From Naumovozyma dairenensis CBS 421 (Eukaryota; Ascomycota; Saccharomycetes; Saccharomycetales; Saccharomycetaceae), in the NCBI RefSeq assembly GCF_000227115.2, contig NC_016485.2, positions 1,154,025 to 1,218,024 on the forward strand: DNA of 64,000 bases, written 5' to 3'. Below the pieces are notes generated by a model. The model was not told the origin of the DNA and ran no database searches. It saw only the letters and a program-made list of their open reading frames with translations. Positions 58,948 through 64,000 of the stretch are shown here, one piece after another (the stretch's first letter is position 1; each line of letters begins with the position of its first letter). The translations under genes were made by a program, and so were the position numbers.

Positions 58948-59249
58948 TTATTTTTTGCTCCCGTTTATTGTGGAAGATACTTGAGTGGGAGAGATGTTGG
59001 CCCTTTTTTTGGCTCACTGGCGTATATATTCGTGAAAATCAACCGTACATATTTAAGGAGAATGACCATTGAGAATCAGCTACTTATTGAGCGTTTGAAT
59101 AGCAAACCTTCAAAATAAAGTTAAGGGAGATGATACATATATCTTTTTCTTTCATAAAGGACTATCAAAGTCACATCCCCACTAACTGATCAAAACATGT
59201 AGGTGAAAGTTGCATAGTTAATGGTAATCTCATTATAACTCTTTACGGT

Positions 59250-60962
59250 ATGGCAGGACTCTTTTCGAATCTCAAATTTATCCTCTTACCGAATGCTGAT
59301 ACTAACCCTCTGAAGTTCTTAGTTAAGTTAATAGAGAATGATGAGGGGACAGTGGTTCGGGATGTAGATAGTCTAGATGAGGAGACAATCATTTTAATCA
59401 ATGATTCTTATGTTGATAATGACAACAATTTAGTACAAGAAAATCTCTTTGAGAAAGAATTTGAGTTAAATTTTACAGTGGTATGGAATTTTATCAAAGA
59501 TCATAATTTAAAATGTTTTAGAATAAGTTGTATTACCTCTTCAATAAAACGTAAAAAGTTCCAGATCGGAGAGGAACGACTCATTAATATTAATCCATCA
59601 AGGGAAGAAAACGAAAATAAGAACGAGGACAAAGATGGTAATAACACCGTGAATTCTGAAGACGAAATGGAAGGTTCAGACGAAGAGGAGACTAGTGTAG
59701 AGTCACTACCGTCACCAAGAAAACAAAGTGAAGCAGATGATGTTGAGGATATTGCAGGTCTCGATGATGAAGAGGAAGTTACAGATCTTTCGCGTTATAC
59801 CACAGGGCAAAATGATCTCTTAATAAAATCGATGGGTACATTGGCCAAAAAATACAAACTAAAAGGAGATCAATTCCGTGCCAGAGGTTACAGATTAGCA
59901 AGGGCTTCAATAGAAGAGTGTCCGTTCAAAATCGAATCAGGAGCGCAAGCACAACAGCAGTTAGCAAATATTGGTCCTAGCATTGCTAAGAAGATACAAC
60001 TTATCTTAAACGTTGGAAGCCTGCCAGGCTTAGAAGAAACTGTTAACTTAGAAACCACTTTGGATTATTTTTCCAATTGCCATGGAGTAGGTGCGTATAC
60101 TGCTAAAAGGTGGCATTTATTTAAATTGAACTCGTTAACTGATGTCGTAAAGAAGTTCCCCGATGAATTGACAAAGGATTGGCCAATATTACTCGGTTGG
60201 TCCTATTATGAAGACTGGTCAAAGAGAATACGAAGGAAGGAATGTGAGGAACATTTAGCTATAGTAAAACGCAAACTGGCAAAAATCGATAGTAATTTCC
60301 AAGTCGAATTGCAAGGAAGCTATGCTCGTGGTGCTGAGACTTGTGGAGATATTGATTTGATGTTTTATAAACCAGGCTGTGATGACACGCGTGAAATCGG
60401 CTATACTTTGGAAAGGCTTGCATTAGAATTATATGAGGATAAATTTGTTGAATGCTTTTTACAACTAACGCCAACTTTAGAAAAAATATTTAGGAACGTC
60501 TTAAAGGAAAGATTCAAAAAATGTGGTTTAAAATATCCCTCTGACGCAATTTTTGCAACATCAAATAATATCAAAAAGTTCTATCTGGGAACAAGATTAC
60601 CAAGACCAGATTATCTAATAAAAGATGATCTCGTTGGCTTATCACTGCAAGAATGTGATCGCTACATGTCAATAAATAAAGGAAAGAATGCCAATCCTTG
60701 CAGAAGATTAGATTTCTTCTGTTGTAAATGGTCCGAGCTGGGTGCCGCAAGAATGCAGTGGATTGGATCTGCAGAATTTAATAGATGGTTGAGGATACTT
60801 GCTAGTAAGAAAGGGTTCAAGTTGAGTCAACATGGATTATTTACCAATGAAGGTCAATTATTGGAAAGTTTTGATGAGAAAAATATGTTTAAACTACTTG
60901 GAGTAGATTACTTAGAGCCTACGCAAAGAAGTGAAGGTATATGGAACAAGTATGTATCATAA
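59250..60962 (+). CDS. POL4: POL4, family X DNA polymerase (end joining)
   Basis: A 570-residue polymerase (S. cerevisiae Pol4, YCR014C, 582 aa) that fills gaps during non-homologous end joining and base-excision repair. The N-terminal 100 residues are BRCT-like (VVWNFIKDHNLKCFRISCI). An acidic linker follows (115-185). The 8-kDa lyase and helix-hairpin-helix region is FRARGYRLARASIEECPFKI..ANIGPSIAKKIQLIL. The nucleotidyltransferase motif is GSYARGAETCGDIDLMFY with metal ligands D367 and D369, and the third Asp is D488 in RRLDFFCCKW. The thumb end is HGLFTNEGQLLES. It is convergent with PGK1, as in S. cerevisiae. Confidence 0.96.
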   Translation: MAGLFSNLKFILLPNADTNPLKFLVKLIENDEGTVVRDVDSLDEETIILINDSYVDNDNNLVQENLFEKEFELNFTVVWNFIKDHNLKCFRISCITSSIKRKKFQIGEERLININPSREENENKNEDKDGNNTVNSEDEMEGSDEEETSVESLPSPRKQSEADDVEDIAGLDDEEEVTDLSRYTTGQNDLLIKSMGTLAKKYKLKGDQFRARGYRLARASIEECPFKIESGAQAQQQLANIGPSIAKKIQLILNVGSLPGLEETVNLETTLDYFSNCHGVGAYTAKRWHLFKLNSLTDVVKKFPDELTKDWPILLGWSYYEDWSKRIRRKECEEHLAIVKRKLAKIDSNFQVELQGSYARGAETCGDIDLMFYKPGCDDTREIGYTLERLALELYEDKFVECFLQLTPTLEKIFRNVLKERFKKCGLKYPSDAIFATSNNIKKFYLGTRLPRPDYLIKDDLVGLSLQECDRYMSINKGKNANPCRRLDFFCCKWSELGAARMQWIGSAEFNRWLRILASKKGFKLSQHGLFTNEGQLLESFDEKNMFKLLGVDYLEPTQRSEGIWNKYVS

Positions 60963-61278
60963 ATCATAGTCTCTATGCATTGGACTAGGTTATATAAATT
61001 TGATTATCAGCCGTTACATATTTACAATAGTTTCTTTAGAATCGATGAATGTTCATGAACCGCTTACGTTAAAACTACATAAAAGCTCGATGATATAACA
61101 CGATAAATATAAACATTCTACGAAGTATTCTATTTAAAGATCAAAACATAGCGTTATTAGTTTTCGAAAATCATTAAAAAATGCGTTAAATTTAGTTTAT
61201 AATACGTAACATTATGGAAAAGTCAATTAGGTAGGGAGAAAAGAAATACATAATAGTCATAATCTAGCTGTTGCGCAT
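60963..61278. other. Convergent intergenic POL4/PGK1
   Basis: 316 AT-rich bases with the two 3' ends; no gene or clear site. Confidence 0.55.
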
Positions 61279-62529
61279 CTATTGCTTGTCAGATAAGAAA
61301 GCAACACCTGGTAATTCCTTACCTTCCAATAATTCCAAAGAAGCACCACCACCAGTAGAGACATGGGAGATCTTTTCAACAACACCGTACTTCTTGGCAA
61401 CGGTAGCAGTGTCACCACCACCAATGATAGTAGTGTTACCAGCTTCGGAAGATTTGACAACTTCGTCTAACATAGCCTTGGTACCAGCAGCGAACTTTTC
61501 GAATTCGAAAACACCTGGTGGACCGTTCCAGACAATGGTCTTAGCCTTTGCAATAGTAGCAGCAAATAACTTTCTAGATTCTGGACCATTGTCCAACCCT
61601 TGCCAGCCAGCTGGGATCCCTTCCTTGTCAGAAACAACCTTGGTGTTAGCGTCAGCGGAGAAAGAGTCAGCAATGACGAAATCAATTGGCAAGACAACGT
61701 CAACGTTCTTAGCCTTAGCCTTTTCCATCAACTTTGGAACGATTTCAGCACCAGCCTTGTCGAAGATAGAGTCACCGATTTCAGCGTTTTCAATAACCTT
61801 CTTGAAAGTGAAAGCCATACCACCACCAATGATGATAGAGTCGACCTTGTCTAACAAGTTGTCAATCAATTGAATCTTGTCAGCAACCTTAGCACCACCC
61901 AAGATAGCCAAGAATGGTCTGGTTGGGTTTTCCAAAGCCTTACCGAAGTAAGTCAATTCCTTGGTCATCAAGAAACCAGCAGCTCTTTGTGGTAAATCGA
62001 AACCAACCATAGAAGAGTGAGCTCTGTGAGCGGTACCGAAAGCATCGTTGATGTAGACATCAGCCAAAGAAGATAATTGTTCTCTGAACTTGGTAACGTC
62101 TTCCTTAGAAGCCTTAACCTTTTGACCGTCAACCTTTCTGGAACCTTCTTCTTCAATGTGGTATCTCAAGTTTTCTAATAAGATAACGGAACCTGGGGCA
62201 GAAGCCTTAACAGCAGCGTCAACTTCGGAACCAACACAGTCGTTCAAGAATTCGACTGGCTTACCCAATAAGGTTTGTAATTCCTTAGCGACTGGGGCCA
62301 AAGAGTATTTGTCGTTTCTTTCACCATTTGGTCTACCTAAATGAGAAGCTAAGACAACGTATCTTGGGTTGTGTTCCAAGACGTATTGAATAGTTGGCAA
62401 AGCAGCAACAATTCTTTGGTTAGAAGTGATGGTCTTACCGTCTAATGGGACGTTGAAATCAACTCTGATGAAGACACGCTTGTCTTTTAGATCTAGATCT
62501 TTGACAGATAACTTGGAAGATAGAGACAT
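61279..62529 (-). CDS. PGK1: PGK1, 3-phosphoglycerate kinase
   Basis: A 416-residue glycolytic enzyme with the same length as S. cerevisiae Pgk1 (YCR012W). It makes ATP from 1,3-bisphosphoglycerate and ADP in the cytosol. The N-domain signature is [15 protein letters not shown]. The basic substrate site includes [10 protein letters not shown]. The nucleotide site is [13 protein letters not shown], and [13 protein letters not shown] lies near the C-terminus. Codon use is extremely biased (GCC, GTC, TTG, AAG, GGT), as expected for one of the most expressed genes of the cell. It is divergent from ADP1. Confidence 0.99.
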   Translation of the reverse strand: MSLSSKLSVKDLDLKDKRVFIRVDFNVPLDGKTITSNQRIVAALPTIQYVLEHNPRYVVLASHLGRPNGERNDKYSLAPVAKELQTLLGKPVEFLNDCVGSEVDAAVKASAPGSVILLENLRYHIEEEGSRKVDGQKVKASKEDVTKFREQLSSLADVYINDAFGTAHRAHSSMVGFDLPQRAAGFLMTKELTYFGKALENPTRPFLAILGGAKVADKIQLIDNLLDKVDSIIIGGGMAFTFKKVIENAEIGDSIFDKAGAEIVPKLMEKAKAKNVDVVLPIDFVIADSFSADANTKVVSDKEGIPAGWQGLDNGPESRKLFAATIAKAKTIVWNGPPGVFEFEKFAAGTKAMLDEVVKSSEAGNTTIIGGGDTATVAKKYGVVEKISHVSTGGGASLELLEGKELPGVAFLSDKQ

Positions 62530-63433
62530 TTTTAATATTGTAGAATTTATCCTTGGTATTTTGAAGTGAACTAAATTCGAATGAAGAAGAAAAAACTTAA
62601 AAAAATTTCTTAGATGGAAAGACTAACTATTATATAAATCAAAGGGTAGGTTTACAATTAATATATATTAGAATAAGATCAAGATTTTGATTGCGTAACG
62701 TTACTGTTAACAGCTTCCCTTGAATCGGTTGCTCAACTCGTTAAGAAGGTTCCAGAAACGCTTTTCTAACAGATTCATGAAGTAACGTAACGTTACGCTA
62801 CATTCTGGAGAGTTAATAAAGAGGGCTGCAAGTTTCAACCTTTGCAAGCCATTTCACGCACGTCCTTTCCTTATGATATCTTCAACAATTCAAAAATTCG
62901 GTCAAATTGTCTGACGTTTAGGTACTTATTCTTGACATCTGCCGCCTTTATTCAATCATCAATTGACAATATCTTTCAATATAGGAAGCCCGAGGAGATC
63001 TCCTTTGGGAATCCACTAACTTTCGGGGTGTGTGGAGGTTCCCGGGTAACCTATTTCCCCTTTTTCGTCAAAAATGTAAGCACATGCCATCAAATATGGT
63101 GGAGGGATAGAAGACCCGAGACGTTTGGCCAAATTTTCGATGCCTCCTATTTTTACAGTAGTGTACCCGAAGCTGGTTATAGGATAAATTAGAATGGGCT
63201 TTGGAAATAGGATAGCAGGCTTTAATGTGGAGCTAAATATTATAAACAATGGTAGTTTCAGAGGGTGTATATTCTTGTTTAGCATTTCTATAAATCGCAT
63301 GACACATAATAGGTATAACAGATTATTAAAGGTACCAAAACATCTTAAGGGTATCCCGGACTAAAATAAAGCTTCGTTCAGAAAGCACTCTTATAACTAC
63401 TACACATAAAAGAATCAAACAAAAAAGCTAACA
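62530..63433. promoter_or_regulatory. PGK1/ADP1 divergent promoter
   Basis: 900 bases. A TATATAAA-type box lies at about 62632-62640, about 105 bases upstream of the PGK1 ATG. The palindrome GTAACGTTAC occurs at 62695-62704 and 62787-62796. CTTCC-type Gcr1 cores are at about 62714 and, inverted, at 62982. CGGGTAA (63043-63049) is a Reb1 site. Beside it the minus strand has CACACACCCC, a Rap1-like ACACCC core. This resembles the S. cerevisiae PGK1 upstream activator with Reb1, Rap1 and Gcr1. The frame 62842-63192 looks accidental. Confidence 0.5.
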
Positions 63434-64000
63434 ATGCATCTCCTCACTTGGGAGTGCTTCATTATAATGACACTGAATGCAGTTCAAGTGGCATGCTCTT
63501 TTACAATGAAACGAAATCAACTAATTTTCCCAAAGAACCAGCAAAAGCTAGAATTTGACACATTAGCACTTCCACCACGAAGAGGAAGAGGAAGAGGCGG
63601 GGACGGACCTAGCAGGAAACCAGATGATGATGGGAAATGTCCACCATGCTTCAATTGTATGCTCCCCATTTTTGAATGTAAACAATTTTCAGAGTGTAAC
63701 TCCTACACCGGTAGATGTGATTGTATTGAAGGATTTTCAGGTGATGATTGTTCAATACCCTTATGTGGATCTTTATCCAAGGGTAATAATGAACGTCCCA
63801 TTCGTCAACCTAGTAATGAGACGCGAAATGGTGTAGAAACATGTGAATGTGATGCAGGTTGGAATGGTATCAATTGTAATATTTGTCAAGAGGATGAGGT
63901 TTGTGATGCCTTCATGCCAGACCCAAGTGTGAAGGGAACATGTTATAAAGATGGTATTATTATAAACAAATCATTTCAAGGTTGCGACGTGACTAATGAA
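63434..64000 (+). CDS. ADP1: ADP1, ABC transporter, 5' part
   Basis: The first 189 codons of a gene running out of the window. S. cerevisiae Adp1 (YCR011C, 1049 aa) is a putative ABC (ABCG-like) transporter with a large N-terminal luminal domain, and it is the divergent neighbour of PGK1. Visible here are a signal peptide (MHLLTWECFIIMTLNAVQVA), a Gly/Arg-rich stretch (RRGRGRGGDGP), and then a cysteine-rich EGF-like region with C-x-C units (GRCDCIEGFSGDDC, ETCECDAGWNGINCNIC), as known for Adp1. The ATP-binding and membrane parts lie beyond the end. Confidence 0.93.
   Translation, partial: MHLLTWECFIIMTLNAVQVACSFTMKRNQLIFPKNQQKLEFDTLALPPRRGRGRGGDGPSRKPDDDGKCPPCFNCMLPIFECKQFSECNSYTGRCDCIEGFSGDDCSIPLCGSLSKGNNERPIRQPSNETRNGVETCECDAGWNGINCNICQEDEVCDAFMPDPSVKGTCYKDGIIINKSFQGCDVTNE

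Noticed and set aside
58831..59118. 95-codon frame after the repeat region
   Set aside because: It runs straight through the tRNA-Val gene, so it is accidental.

Overview
This is nuclear DNA of a budding yeast in the family Saccharomycetaceae. The evidence is AT-rich DNA, compact intron-poor genes with yeast orthologues almost throughout, yeast-type tRNA genes with retrotransposon LTRs beside them, a PAU/seripauperin-type gene, and gene order matching S. cerevisiae. Blocks known from S. cerevisiae chromosomes X, V and III lie on one contig. I think it is a relative outside the genus Saccharomyces (Kazachstania or Naumovozyma would fit), but the genus is a guess. Two runs of N (20 and 100 bases) show that this is a scaffolded assembly.

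Region 1 (1-31 kb) follows S. cerevisiae YJR031-YJR041 and YEL022-YEL026. In order: URB2 (3' part), GEF1, SNU13, a large conserved gene of unknown function (YJR039W/YEL025C position), HUL4, RAD26, PET191, RAV1, CPR7 and GEA1/2. SNU13 sits between GEF1 and the unknown gene, so genes that are split between two S. cerevisiae chromosomes stay together here. Two oxidoreductase genes, an ADH6-type alcohol dehydrogenase and a YPL088W-type aldo-keto reductase, are inserted between CPR7 and GEA1/2. They diverge from a 1.5-kb intergenic region.

Region 2 (30-38.6 kb) matches S. cerevisiae YCR024C-YCR027C: SLM5, the 42-codon proteolipid gene PMP1/2, an NPP-family gene, RHB1, and tRNA-Gln(UUG). The NPP protein appears to have lost nearly every catalytic and metal-binding residue of its family and looks like a pseudoenzyme.

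Region 3 (38.6-59 kb) is the accessory part. Four tRNA genes (Gln, Ile, Lys, Val) each lie near LTR-like repeats. An inverted repeat is present at 38.8-41.5 kb and 56.3-58.7 kb. Its inner part is almost substitution-free and carries a PAU-like gene, intact in the right arm and cut by the N gap in the left. Between the arms lie MAK32, PET18, MAK31, HTL1, an unrecognised 219-codon gene, a structured patch of intergenic DNA, and CWH43.

Region 4 (59-64 kb) is POL4, PGK1 and the 5' end of ADP1, matching S. cerevisiae YCR014C-YCR011C.

The genes are mostly unrelated housekeeping functions: ribosome and snoRNP biogenesis (URB2, SNU13), V-ATPase assembly and ion transport (RAV1, GEF1, PMP1), Golgi traffic (GEA1/2), repair (RAD26, POL4), mitochondria (PET191, SLM5) and GPI anchors (CWH43). 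The strongest items for a second look are the NPP pseudoenzyme, the inverted repeat and what it does to the assembly, a Ty3-sigma-like LTR placed at a tRNA-Ile start, and a cluster of hairpins near 48.5 kb.
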